Positions 5,436 through 12,622 of a stretch of DNA of 24,362 nt are shown here, in pieces. The notes below the pieces were generated by a model that saw nothing but the letters and a program-made list of their open reading frames with translations, was not told the DNA's origin and did not search any database. The stretch spans positions 1 to 24,362 of the IMG/VR virus record IMGVR_UViG_3300009001_000093, one strand, 5' to 3'. Position 1 is the stretch's first letter. Each line of letters opens with the position of its first letter. Source of the stretch: a virus. The translations under genes were made by a program, and so were the position numbers.

Positions 5436-7517
5436 TTATTTATCTTTAACGTTTTGTACGGCCGGATGATCTGGGTCTTTCTTCTTAATACCCCTCATAA
5501 CCCTTCGCAACTTTTCTCTTGCTGCTATTGCTTTTGGACTATCTAAAGGAGAATCATATCGGCGAGCAGGGCCTTGTATGTTTTTAGGAGAAGGTGCACC
5601 TCTTGCCTCTTCTACTTCTTCTTTAGACAACTTATCAACAGCCTTATTAATACCCTTCTGTCGTTTGATTGCTTTACCGGCGTGTTTGGTAACATCAGCC
5701 CGTGTCTGTTTAGGACCCTGTGAGATACCCAAATCAAGTGTGGCATTACTCTTATCAACAGATGCTTTCTTCACATAAGAACCCAATGTCTTTTTGGATA
5801 GTTCATCAATCTTCACTTCTTCTTTCTTTATCTTAGAAGCAATGGCTTGACGCCGACGATGCAGAAACTTATCTGAACCATCAACATCACCATCATTATC
5901 AATGTCTTTGTCATCGCGATCTTTATGTTTACCCTTCAACTCATCGGGGTTAACAGCATCTAGTGATCGTCTATGTTGTTTGAAAGACACACGGCCGGCC
6001 GTGCGTTCTTTATGATCTTTTTCAGATTCACCCGCTCTCCTCTCAGGCACTTCGTCATGTTTGTCACCTTTCTCATGTTTGAGTTGAGTAGATTCAGCAG
6101 CAGCTCCGGGTGCTGACTTTGGCACAATACTAACTCCACCACCAGGTTTTGTTACCATCTTATGTGTTTTGGTATTATAAGATGGTTTTATTTTTTGTTT
6201 AGATCCAACTTGTGTTGTGGTCTGTTTATTATAATGATCCGGATTATGTTTTTCACCCATTAAAGCTTCTAAAACGGCATCTTCTAAACTCATAGGTTTT
6301 GTTTTAAGATATTTTTTCATGTTCTCGTCCACATTAAGTTGTTGCTGTTGTGCAGCCTGTTCCTTTTTCTTTCTGACATCAGCATTCTTGGCATCATCAT
6401 TAGTAATACCCTGACCCGGTGTCATTTCTTTTGTGTAGTTTGTATATTTGTCTGAACCGGCATCTCTTTCGCCATTCTCTGTTTCTTTTGATTCTTTCTT
6501 TAGACCTTTTAGTATTCTGTTCGTGTCATTACTAAACTGTCTACGAGTTGCTCGTAACTTGCCAGAGATTCTTTTGTCTGCTGTCTTGTAGTCTTGTTTC
6601 TTTTCAGCGTCTGCCTGTGATGCAGATGCCTTCTGGGCATAACTGGACATTGTTTTGTTACTGAGTTCGTCAATCTCTACTTCTTCAAGATGAGGATTCT
6701 TCATAGGAGGTGCCATCTTCTTCATATCTTTTCTGGCCTTCTCGTTGTTATCCTGACGTTTCTTCATGTTAGGTTCAAGATAACCACTCTTCTTTTCTTC
6801 GTTGGCCTTCTTGTAAGTTGTTTTCTGAACTGTGCCACCCTGTGCAGTTTTCTTTGTGGTTGTCTTATCTTTCTTTATGCCCATTGTCCTGCGCATCTTT
6901 GCCAAGTTCTTACTGGCATCTTTCAACTTACCAAAACCTTCTTCCACGCCTACATCTTTTTTAGGCAATGTAAGTGTTTCTCTTTCATCGTTTGGGTTTT
7001 CAAAGGTGGTCAATGCTTTTATGATTGCATCTTCAATACTACCGCCTTTCGTTTCAAGATATTTGTTTGTTTCTGTTTCTTCCTTAAAAGGACTCGAAAC
7101 AACTCCAAATTGACTAAGTTGTTTTTTTATTTTTCTCATTTGAATTTTTTCTTTTCTATCGCTGATGCGTTTGTTAGCTTCTCTATATTCTTTAGTGCGG
7201 CCGTCTAACTTTCTTCGTTTGATAAAGACCTTTGTGCCCTTTGCATTTGGGGCCATGTCAACACCACCGCCAGCAACAGAATTAACTGGTGCATCTTCTT
7301 GTTGAACAGTCTCAACCTGTTCAAATCTTTGAAATCTTCTGTTACTCACGAAATGTTTATAGTCCCTTACTTGACCTGGTGTAGGTTGTTTGAACTTTCT
7401 TGAAGTTTCTTTTGCTTTATCTGGTCCCTGTGACCAAACTGTCCAAACATGATCTCGTCTATCACTTTTGTCTTGAATTTCTTTACTATTTATAATATCA
7501 TCTTTTTTAGGCATCAT
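5436..7517 (-). CDS. Large Lys-rich modular head-associated protein with EF-hand-like loop
   Basis: About 693 residues, strongly basic and low-complexity, apparently built of modules. A motif with KYLxTKxxSxEDA occurs twice (about residues 152-169 and 402-419). A second motif, IDELSxKTxxSYxxKAS, also occurs twice (about 280-299 and 568-587), each followed by a Lys/Arg-rich helix. At about 538-549, DIDNDGDVDGSD is an EF-hand or dockerin-like calcium loop, followed by KFLHRRRQA. These modules recur in many marine T4-like phage proteins; a role as prohead core or packaged DNA-binding protein is my inference. ATG 7517 or 7514 both fit AGAGGA upstream. It overlaps the preceding gene by 11 bases. 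A perfect TATAAATA lies inside its first codons. The antisense strand shows long open frames because Lys codons read as Phe/Leu. Confidence 0.85.
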   Translation of the reverse strand: MMPKKDDIINSKEIQDKSDRRDHVWTVWSQGPDKAKETSRKFKQPTPGQVRDYKHFVSNRRFQRFEQVETVQQEDAPVNSVAGGGVDMAPNAKGTKVFIKRRKLDGRTKEYREANKRISDRKEKIQMRKIKKQLSQFGVVSSPFKEETETNKYLETKGGSIEDAIIKALTTFENPNDERETLTLPKKDVGVEEGFGKLKDASKNLAKMRRTMGIKKDKTTTKKTAQGGTVQKTTYKKANEEKKSGYLEPNMKKRQDNNEKARKDMKKMAPPMKNPHLEEVEIDELSNKTMSSYAQKASASQADAEKKQDYKTADKRISGKLRATRRQFSNDTNRILKGLKKESKETENGERDAGSDKYTNYTKEMTPGQGITNDDAKNADVRKKKEQAAQQQQLNVDENMKKYLKTKPMSLEDAVLEALMGEKHNPDHYNKQTTTQVGSKQKIKPSYNTKTHKMVTKPGGGVSIVPKSAPGAAAESTQLKHEKGDKHDEVPERRAGESEKDHKERTAGRVSFKQHRRSLDAVNPDELKGKHKDRDDKDIDNDGDVDGSDKFLHRRRQAIASKIKKEEVKIDELSKKTLGSYVKKASVDKSNATLDLGISQGPKQTRADVTKHAGKAIKRQKGINKAVDKLSKEEVEEARGAPSPKNIQGPARRYDSPLDSPKAIAAREKLRRVMRGIKKKDPDHPAVQNVKDK
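5437..5444 (-). promoter_or_regulatory. Possible late promoter (GATAAATA) before the lysis block
   Basis: Minus-strand GATAAATA matches the T4 late octamer TATAAATA at 7 of 8 positions. It overlaps the stop of the large gene at 5436 and lies 23 bases before the i-spanin ATG, leaving room for a leader with the visible GAGG ribosome binding site. A single mismatch and overlap with a stop codon make chance a real possibility. Confidence 0.35.
5757..5816 (-). repeat. Protein repeat B, copy 2
   Basis: Encodes VKIDELSKKTLGSYVKKASV, the second copy of the module at 6621-6680. It lies about 20 residues after the EF-hand-like loop. Confidence 0.78.
6261..6314 (-). repeat. Protein repeat A, copy 2
   Basis: Encodes KYLKTKPMSLEDAVLEAL, the second copy of the module at 7011-7064. 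The predicted form is a short amphipathic helix after a basic turn. Confidence 0.75.
6621..6680 (-). repeat. Protein repeat B, copy 1 (IDELSxKTxxSYxxKAS)
   Basis: Encodes VEIDELSNKTMSSYAQKASA, matching the copy at 5757-5816 at 13 of 20 residues. Each copy is preceded by acidic residues and followed within about 30-40 residues by a Lys/Arg-rich helix, so the repeated unit is probably longer than the well-conserved core. Confidence 0.78.
7011..7064 (-). repeat. Protein repeat A, copy 1 (KYLxTKxxSxEDA)
   Basis: Encodes KYLETKGGSIEDAIIKAL within the large modular protein. It pairs with the copy at 6261-6314 (KYLKTKPMSLEDAVLEAL), matching at 10 of 18 residues. The copies lie 250 residues apart, so this is a dispersed module and not a tandem repeat. 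Confidence 0.75.
7487..7494 (-). promoter_or_regulatory. Perfect late-promoter octamer inside a gene start
   Basis: Minus-strand TATAAATAG falls about 8 codons into the large modular protein gene. Transcription from it would begin near 7481 and could not supply that gene's own start codon, but could feed the lysis and curli genes downstream. One or two such octamers per strand are expected by chance at this base composition. Confidence 0.3.
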
Positions 7518-8148
7518 CAAGATCCTCTAGTGACACATAGATTTCTTCTTTTGATCTCTGGTGAACTACTTTGAAAATGCTCTGACCAAGCACTTCATCT
7601 GTAGGAGATATTTCGGAGAAAGCAACTACGATATCGCCTTTACTTCCTTTAATCTCTGACTTATCCGTAAATATATCTTGGTTTAGTCTGTATCTACCTT
7701 TTGGTAAAGTTTCACCAATGCCGATAACTGATTCTTCCAAATCGTCAGCCTCTGCATATCCATTATCTATTAACCAATTAGCAAATGTTTTTTCAATCAT
7801 TTCAGATTCTTCGGCGTCAGTAATTACACTCTGTTTGAGTAGGAACAAGGCAGTAGCATATGTTCCTATTTTAGTTCTCACACCAGGAACTTTATTTAGA
7901 ATTCTTTTTAGATTAAAAACTAACCGATGAAGAAGGGTAAATGATTTCTTCTCCTCATCAGTGGTTAGTGTGTTTGCCTTTCTTAACAGTTTACCATTAT
8001 CATCAATGATGCCAAATTTGAAAGCATCTTGATCTTTCCAAGGCGTTGTAAGAATTCTCAGAAAGCGATATGCAACAAACAAGTCTATAGCTCGACCTTC
8101 TGCTAATAATTTATGTTTATCGTCTATATACTTTGTAATGTGTTCCAT
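7507..8148 (-). CDS. Conserved marine T4-like phage protein, unknown
   Basis: A 213-residue protein. Residues about 15-55 (EGRAIDLFVAYRFLRILTTPW, then DQDAFKFGIID) and 85-110 (LLHRLVFNLKRILNKVPGVR) look like a well-conserved helical family that I recall from T4-like cyanophages and pelagiphages. The C-terminal 70 residues are beta-rich and acidic (YRLNQDIFTDKSEIKGSKGDIVVAF) and may be a separate domain. ATG 8148 overlaps the upstream gene by 25 bases. Its position in a run of virion-associated genes suggests a head or structural accessory role. No catalytic motif is visible. Confidence 0.75.
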   Translation of the reverse strand: MEHITKYIDDKHKLLAEGRAIDLFVAYRFLRILTTPWKDQDAFKFGIIDDNGKLLRKANTLTTDEEKKSFTLLHRLVFNLKRILNKVPGVRTKIGTYATALFLLKQSVITDAEESEMIEKTFANWLIDNGYAEADDLEESVIGIGETLPKGRYRLNQDIFTDKSEIKGSKGDIVVAFSEISPTDEVLGQSIFKVVHQRSKEEIYVSLEDLDDA

Positions 8149-8492
8149 ACATACTCGTCCCTAGGTGTAGTTGATAAGGCTGGTTCATTCCAAGATATCA
8201 TGTTTAGATAGGCTAAAAATGTTTTTAACTCCGGCCAATACTCTGGCTCTATTTTAAACAACAGCAAAGTTGTTGAGGCTTCAATACCAAAAACATTAGA
8301 TAAAACAATAATGTGATTCAATATCAATCTCTCTTTCAACTCGCCGCCTTCGTGATATTTCTTCAACAACCTCTTGAGGTATTTAAACCTCTTGAGGTCG
8401 TCTTGAAACTCCTCTTCACCATCCGCTTGCGGATTATCATAATGTTTCATAGCAAACATAGTCCAGTTTGCCGCAGTTATTTTTTCAAACAT
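8124..8492 (-). CDS. Conserved marine T4-like phage protein, unknown
   Basis: A 122-residue, mainly helical protein. Its start (MFEKITAANWTMFAMKHYDNP) and the segment FKYLKRLLKKYHEGGELKERL followed by LNHIIVLSNVFG resemble a short conserved family I recall from marine T4-like phages that often sits beside the gene at 7507-8148. ATG 8492 follows directly on the stop of the upstream gene (TAAATG). The 3' end overlaps the next gene by 25 bases, which suggests the two products are made together and may interact. No function is known to me. Confidence 0.75.
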   Translation of the reverse strand: MFEKITAANWTMFAMKHYDNPQADGEEEFQDDLKRFKYLKRLLKKYHEGGELKERLILNHIIVLSNVFGIEASTTLLLFKIEPEYWPELKTFLAYLNMISWNEPALSTTPRDEYVWNTLQSI

Positions 8493-8912
8493 TTATGCTA
8501 TTTTTGCATATACTTTAAAAGAATTATTCCTTAGGTTCTCTACCTGAATGTTTAAACTTTTATCAATGCCATCCTCACTATCAAATTCATCAAAGGGTGT
8601 ATCTACACTCTTACCAAATACGCCACCATATCGTTTTAGTGGCAGGCTTAGATTACCAGATTCTGGAAGTTCTTCGGGCATATCGAAACATAGTCCAATT
8701 CTCTCCAAAAATCCTTGCAATTGATTTACTGCATTTTCAGGAATAAGATACTCCCTATCTGCAATAGAACCAACAAAAGCATTTACTCTTTTTAATACAT
8801 CATCGTTTTGAATGTCGTAAGGATCAGAACCGCCGTGTTGGTTAATCGAAATAGAATTTCCAACCTTTGATCCTGGAGCGTCCTCAGACATAAACTCTTT
8901 ATAAGATTTCAT
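8493..8912 (-). CDS. Small protein with capsid-targeting-like N-terminus
   Basis: A 139-residue protein starting MKSYKEFMSEDAPGSK. The first ten residues closely resemble the T4 internal-protein capsid targeting sequence (MKTYQEFIAEA in T4 IPII as I recall it), including the Glu after which the prohead protease gp21 cleaves. The rest is soluble and mixed in structure, with DREYLIPENAVNQLQGFLERIG near the middle and a beta-rich C-terminal end (DKSLNIQVENLRNNSFKVYAKIA). ATG 8912 is preceded by a weak GGAAAG. Packaging into the head followed by protease trimming is inferred from the N-terminus and location. Confidence 0.72.
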   Translation of the reverse strand: MKSYKEFMSEDAPGSKVGNSISINQHGGSDPYDIQNDDVLKRVNAFVGSIADREYLIPENAVNQLQGFLERIGLCFDMPEELPESGNLSLPLKRYGGVFGKSVDTPFDEFDSEDGIDKSLNIQVENLRNNSFKVYAKIA

Positions 8913-8913
8913 T

Positions 8914-9114
8914 TTACTTTCCGCCCTTCTTAGTTTTTTCTTTTAGTTCTGCATCAGTAACCGGAGTATCATCTTCTTCAAAAGACATTTCTACTTTTGG
9001 TTCTTCAACTGCTGGTTCTTCTTCTGGTGTTGGTTCTACATCTGTACTTTGAGGACCAACTTTTCCCATATATGGTTTACCACCAGCGCCATATCGTATT
9101 ACTTCTTCACTCAT
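8914..9114 (-). CDS. Small acidic protein, unknown
   Basis: A 66-residue, strongly acidic and probably disordered protein. It begins MSEEVIRYGAGGKPYMGKVG and is then rich in Glu, Pro and Val (TPEEEPAVEEPKVEM), ending with Lys/Gly. The ATG overlaps the stop of the coiled-coil gene upstream (ATGA), so the two are coupled. Low complexity prevents a family assignment. It could be an accessory or scaffold-like peptide of the head by location only. Confidence 0.62.
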   Translation of the reverse strand: MSEEVIRYGAGGKPYMGKVGPQSTDVEPTPEEEPAVEEPKVEMSFEEDDTPVTDAELKEKTKKGGK

Positions 9115-9317
9115 TTTGATTTATCCTCATTCTTAGATTCTTTTTCTTCGCACTCTTTCAAAAAATATTCAACTTGTTGAAGAGCACCTTGGAGCGCATA
9201 GAGGTTAGCTTGTAGTTGTGACCTCTGTGCGTCCAAGTTTGCGATTGTTTCCTCAACCTTTTTAATATCTTCTGATATAGTTTCGTGCCTTTTACTTAGT
9301 TTTTCAATTGTTATCAT
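9111..9317 (-). CDS. Small coiled-coil protein, unknown
   Basis: A 68-residue protein that is a coiled coil for nearly its whole length (about residues 3-60), with heptads such as ISEDIKKVEETIANLDAQRSQL and a charged tail. ATG 9317 has no Shine-Dalgarno sequence. A 7-of-8 late-promoter-like octamer (TATAATTA) ends 4 bases before it, similar to the arrangement at two other genes in this window. It is coupled to the acidic protein that follows. Confidence 0.65.
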   Translation of the reverse strand: MITIEKLSKRHETISEDIKKVEETIANLDAQRSQLQANLYALQGALQQVEYFLKECEEKESKNEDKSK

Positions 9318-9321
9318 AATA

Positions 9322-9329
9322 TAATTATA
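9322..9329 (-). promoter_or_regulatory. Possible promoter (TATAATTA) close to a start codon
   Basis: Minus-strand TATAATTA differs from the T4 late octamer at one position and also contains a host-like TATAAT. It sits in the 19-base gap between two genes and ends 4 bases before an ATG that lacks a ribosome binding site. No convincing -35 element is visible. Confidence 0.3.
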
Positions 9330-9336
9330 CTACTTA

Positions 9337-9837
9337 TTAAGCAATAGTTACTCCAATTGCTGCAAGTGTATGCCACTTACTGTTATTGAAGATACCGACC
9401 CATGTAGAACCAGTACCAACACCCATTGCACCTGTAGCAGGTGTTAGTGTTGAACCGTTAGTACCCTGAGTCCATGCAATTGTTGTACCACCAGCAAGAT
9501 TGGCTGGTGTCATTGTCATTGTACCAGCACCCGAACCGTCAATACAAGTGACGATCTTGATCTGACCCTGAGCGCCGTCAGCAAGGGTTAGTGCCTGTGC
9601 TGTACCTGCTAGTGTCAAGTTGGTGATGGATGATGTGACGTTGACGGCACCAGCTGCTGTTAGAGCCTGTGCTGTATCAGCAAGTCCTAACCAAGAAGGA
9701 ACATTATTGAACACATTAGCTGCGCTGATCTTCTTGTTTACAGGTGTACCTGTTGGGTCATCAATTACATGAAACAAATCCGCCGCAGCGATACCTGTTC
9801 CCAAATCGGTCAAAGCCGTAATTTTCTTATCTGCCAT
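9337..9837 (-). CDS. Virion structural protein, tail-fibre/baseplate-like
   Basis: A 166-residue protein starting [22 protein letters not shown], with a following [21 protein letters not shown]. This N-terminus is typical of surface or fibre-associated proteins in marine phages. The remainder is Ala/Gly/Thr-rich and beta-rich, with a repeated TAQALTxA element (TAQALTAAG and TAQALTLAD) and a terminal [14 protein letters not shown]-like segment of the kind seen in fibre tips and decoration proteins. ATG 9837 has a strong AAGGAG upstream. A virion surface role is likely; the exact location on the particle is not determinable. Confidence 0.78.
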   Translation of the reverse strand: MADKKITALTDLGTGIAAADLFHVIDDPTGTPVNKKISAANVFNNVPSWLGLADTAQALTAAGAVNVTSSITNLTLAGTAQALTLADGAQGQIKIVTCIDGSGAGTMTMTPANLAGGTTIAWTQGTNGSTLTPATGAMGVGTGSTWVGIFNNSKWHTLAAIGVTIA

Positions 9838-9858
9838 TTACTTTTCTCCTTATATAAA

Positions 9859-9894
9859 CCCTTTCGGGAATTCTACTCTATGCATATACATAGA
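9859..9894. other. Two small inverted repeats in a 72-base gap
   Basis: The gap 9838-9909 contains a 6-base-pair inverted repeat (TCTATG, six-base spacer, CATAGA at 9877-9894) and a short GC hairpin (CCC, TTTC, GGG at 9859-9868; a GAAA loop on the minus strand). Neither has a following U run, so they are poor terminators. They may shape the leader of the gene at 9837. Confidence 0.3.
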
Positions 9895-9909
9895 TCACAT
9901 TAATTCATA

Positions 9910-10497
9910 TTATGGTAATATTACTTTGATTCGTGGTCCGTCTGTCTCAGCAGTATCTGTTGCTGCTGCACGGTTACCACCAGTTACTGGGTTACCTGTG
10001 TTGCCTTGGTTGGCTGCGTTGGTAATAGTTGTTACTGTTGATGTACCAGCATCTTTGATTGTGCCACCGTTCAATGAGATGGCGTTTGCATTGATATTAA
10101 GAATATCAGTAGCACTCAAGTTGCCTGAGATACCTGTTTTACTAAACACGATTACGTCTGTGCCTGTGCCAGAAGCATAATCAAGTGTTGTGTTTGTGCC
10201 TGTGGAGTTGACGAGCAACTGAGGCGTACCTGTGATATCAACATTCTCACTGAAGTAAACATTTACAGTTAGAGTACCCGTACTGGATGTAACTGTATCT
10301 GAACCCCAACGGAAGGATGAAATCCAACCAGTGACGGAACCTGAACCACGGAAGGCGACTAGAATTTCTGGGTCACCACCAGATGAGCCGGTTTCATCAC
10401 CAGGCTTACGAACCCAACCACCGGGCCCCATTTCTACATTTCTTTTCTGCGCAGCCGTTAAATACTTTGGTTTATGTGCGCTACTTGGGTCTGACAT
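9910..10497 (-). CDS. Ig-like-domain virion protein
   Basis: A 195-residue protein. The first 50 residues (PKYLTAAQKRNVEMGPGGWVRKPG) look like a phage-specific anchoring segment. Residues about 70-155 match a bacterial Ig-like repeat known from large adhesins: LTVNVYFSENVDITGTPQLLV, then LDYASGTGTDVIVFSKTG and LNGGTIKDAGT. Phages commonly place such domains on capsid decoration or fibre proteins, where they bind cell-surface sugars. The C-terminus (ETDGPRIKVILP) looks like the usual end of a fibre-associated protein. ATG 10497 has AGAGGA upstream, and a GATAAATA octamer lies about 70 bases before it. Confidence 0.8.
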   Translation of the reverse strand: MSDPSSAHKPKYLTAAQKRNVEMGPGGWVRKPGDETGSSGGDPEILVAFRGSGSVTGWISSFRWGSDTVTSSTGTLTVNVYFSENVDITGTPQLLVNSTGTNTTLDYASGTGTDVIVFSKTGISGNLSATDILNINANAISLNGGTIKDAGTSTVTTITNAANQGNTGNPVTGGNRAAATDTAETDGPRIKVILP

Positions 10498-10565
10498 TAT
10501 TATTTCCTCTCTTTTCGGTTGATAACTTCACCTACTCGGCATAATATATTTGTTATTTGTAATAC

Positions 10566-10573
10566 TATTTATC
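10566..10573 (-). promoter_or_regulatory. Possible late promoter (GATAAATA)
   Basis: Minus-strand GATAAATAG overlaps the stop of the gene at 10569 and opens a 71-base gap before the Ig-like virion gene. It matches the T4 late octamer at 7 of 8 positions. It would give a leader of about 60 bases that includes the AGAGGA ribosome binding site. Confidence 0.4.
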
Positions 10574-11693
10574 TATTTAGATACTGTTGGAGACCACGAT
10601 CTGTAACGTGTTTGACTGAACTTGCTGCTCTATGAAGGGCTACGGCAGGTTTATCTCCACGTTTGATGAACTGATTATACAATTTTGATGCAGCATCATA
10701 CTCTTTTTTATATAGTTTCTTCTGTGTGGATGTAAGTTGTTTTGGAAATAAAAACTTAAAAAAGTTTTCATCTATTTCATTTTCTAGACTTTCATTTTTA
10801 GGCACACAATTTGGAACAATCTTGTTACCCTTCTTTTTAGTGCCAACTTGTTTATGAGTATCCCAACAGGCTTCATCATGTTGACGGCCAACAGGATCTT
10901 TGTCCTGATTCTTTTTATCTTTTTCTAATGACTCTATAACATAACCTACTGGTTTGTATGTTCGATATCCTCTAAAATCTTTACCAAGTTTTTTACCAGC
11001 CTTCTTTAATTTTTTTATTTCTTTATCTTGGTCGCGACTATTTCCCTTGAATACTATTTTCCAACCCTTTGGGTCTTTCATAGCAACAGCAAAACCAGTG
11101 CTTGTCATACGAGATTCTTCTATAAATTCTTTTAAAGATTTTACACTCATTGCCTTCTGTAAGGCTTTAAACACTGTCTGTCCTTGTTTGAACTTTTTGG
11201 GTAAACCTCTCTGAAACGATGTGTAATCGTTGTCTTGGGCAGCCTTTCTCATCTTAGATGCTGACATACCAGTTACTCCTTCTGTGTCTGGGTCTCTTTC
11301 ACCAGCACTTATGACTCGGATACTTTTGAACTTGTAGTATCCGTGTCTTGCCTTCTTTCCATTGTAAGCGTTTAGTAGTTTTTCAAACTCACCAACTCGG
11401 TCTGAACCGACCACCATAACCACATCGGTATAATTTTCTTTATATAGATTGACCATAACATCTATGGCCGTTTTTACTTTATCTGTAGATATGCTTCGTG
11501 CATGAATGGGAAACATAGCTTTCATTATAGAAACTTTACTTCTAAAGTTTAGAGGATTCTTCTTTGCATCTTGTGACTGACTCGCATAGATACGATAGTT
11601 TCTGTTTGCCTTACGAGTTTGATCCATGAGTTTTTCATGGCCAATAGTCGGCGGGTTAAATCGACCAAAACTAAATGATATAGATTTTGCCAT
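10569..11693 (-). CDS. Nucleotidylyltransferase (NMNAT/cytidylyltransferase-like) fused to phage head modules
   Basis: A 374-residue fusion. Residues 1-180 form a Rossmann-type nucleotidylyltransferase: GRFNPPTIGHEKL carries the (H/T)xGH active-site motif, VVMVVGSDRV a central strand, and GMSASKMRKAA the second, ISxTxxR-like phosphate-binding motif. Such enzymes transfer AMP or CMP to a phosphate substrate such as nicotinamide mononucleotide; the substrate here cannot be told. At 182-195, MSVKSLKEFIEESRM looks like an internal capsid-targeting or cleavage signal. A Lys-rich domain follows, then a module with CWDTHKQVG and VPNCVP that recurs in marine phage proteins, and a C-terminal helical domain. 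ATG 11693 shares a base with the preceding stop (TAATG). A capsid-packaged NAD-related enzyme is possible but unproven. Confidence 0.82.
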   Translation of the reverse strand: MAKSISFSFGRFNPPTIGHEKLMDQTRKANRNYRIYASQSQDAKKNPLNFRSKVSIMKAMFPIHARSISTDKVKTAIDVMVNLYKENYTDVVMVVGSDRVGEFEKLLNAYNGKKARHGYYKFKSIRVISAGERDPDTEGVTGMSASKMRKAAQDNDYTSFQRGLPKKFKQGQTVFKALQKAMSVKSLKEFIEESRMTSTGFAVAMKDPKGWKIVFKGNSRDQDKEIKKLKKAGKKLGKDFRGYRTYKPVGYVIESLEKDKKNQDKDPVGRQHDEACWDTHKQVGTKKKGNKIVPNCVPKNESLENEIDENFFKFLFPKQLTSTQKKLYKKEYDAASKLYNQFIKRGDKPAVALHRAASSVKHVTDRGLQQYLNR

Positions 11694-12622
11694 TAATCTT
11701 CTACTTTAGAACCTGCTCGCCACTGACGGCAAGACCAATATCTAGCTTTCCATTTAGGTCCTGGATTATCACAATTGTGTCGTGCTCTAAATGATGCTCT
11801 GCGGCCCGGATCATCTCGTTTGATTTCCATATTAGGATCACCAAACGAAACTTTAACGATGTTGCCTTTGTCATTTTTTACATAAACATAAAACTTTTTA
11901 GTACCACCACGTTGTGGTTTGTTTAATGTTACATTTTTCTTTTCGCCGGCTTCGATGATAAGAACATCTTCGTGTTCTAAACCTTCTGCCATGTGTAGAC
12001 AGTCATCGCAACAAGTTTCTTCTTTAATACGTTTACCATCTTCGTCATATTTACCAGACTTCTTCTTAGAAATAGCAATTGCGGCCTGTTGAGCGAGCGA
12101 ACTTGCTTCACCCAAACCTTCTTTACGAACCTTGCCGGCAAGATCGGAGTCTGCTCCACCCCAAGTACCTTTACCCTTTGTGATAAATGAATTGACTCTA
12201 GCAAAGGCCCACTGTTGGGGTGTTGTTCCGGGTCGATGACCACCTTTCCATGCAGCCATACCACGATCATAAACTTTCTTGAGTATTCCGTATGAAATGC
12301 CCGACTTCTCTGATTTTGATTTTAGACCTTCTACCTTTTCTTCTAGATTTTCTTCACCATACATCTGTTTGAACTTCTTGGTGTGTTTGGACTCTTTGGT
12401 CTTTGCATCATCATCGCCAGGTGCAGGTGATTCTGAACCACCTTTAGCAAAATGATTTGCTCTGGCTTCTTTTTCTGACTTAGATAGACCTTTGTAATAC
12501 TTTGCGGGTTGTGTACCCTCTTTATCATCTACTGTAGGATCTTGTTTTACAGCTCTAGTATGACCATCTTTTTTGGCCTTTTCATCCATATATTCTTTTG
12601 TTCTTTCAACTAAACTTTTCAT
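11693..12622 (-). CDS. Modular head-associated protein (DUF5824-like region plus C-terminal Cys/Trp module)
   Basis: A 309-residue basic protein. An N-terminal segment (AKYYKGLSKSEKEARANHFAK) is followed by a central module with GILKKVYDRGMAAWKGGHRPG, TTPQQWAFARVNSFI and a Gly/Trp element, which I recall as DUF5824-like. A CCDDC metal-ligand-like cluster stands near residue 205. The C-terminal module VSFGDPNMEIKRDDPGRRASF followed by RARHNCD and ARYWSCRQW is common in head or prohead-associated proteins of marine T4-like phages. The start MKSLVERTKEYMDEKAK only weakly recalls a capsid targeting peptide. ATG 12622 directly follows the preceding stop. A virion role is likely; the enzymatic role, if any, is unknown. 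Confidence 0.78.
   Translation of the reverse strand: MKSLVERTKEYMDEKAKKDGHTRAVKQDPTVDDKEGTQPAKYYKGLSKSEKEARANHFAKGGSESPAPGDDDAKTKESKHTKKFKQMYGEENLEEKVEGLKSKSEKSGISYGILKKVYDRGMAAWKGGHRPGTTPQQWAFARVNSFITKGKGTWGGADSDLAGKVRKEGLGEASSLAQQAAIAISKKKSGKYDEDGKRIKEETCCDDCLHMAEGLEHEDVLIIEAGEKKNVTLNKPQRGGTKKFYVYVKNDKGNIVKVSFGDPNMEIKRDDPGRRASFRARHNCDNPGPKWKARYWSCRQWRAGSKVED

Noticed and set aside
6690-7208. 172-codon open frame on the plus strand
   Set aside because: It is antisense to the Lys-rich modular gene; Lys codons read backwards give Phe/Leu. No ribosome binding site or family features, and all other genes run the other way.
9859-9868. Short GC hairpin as a transcription terminator
   Set aside because: Only three base pairs and no U run after it on the minus strand.
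9926-10522. Plus-strand frames of 84 and 63 codons opposite the Ig-like gene
   Set aside because: Shadows of a clear beta-rich virion gene, with no start signals of their own.
11977-12270. 97-codon minus-strand frame overlapping the modular head protein
   Set aside because: It lies wholly inside another minus-strand gene in a different frame and has no ribosome binding site or recognisable features.
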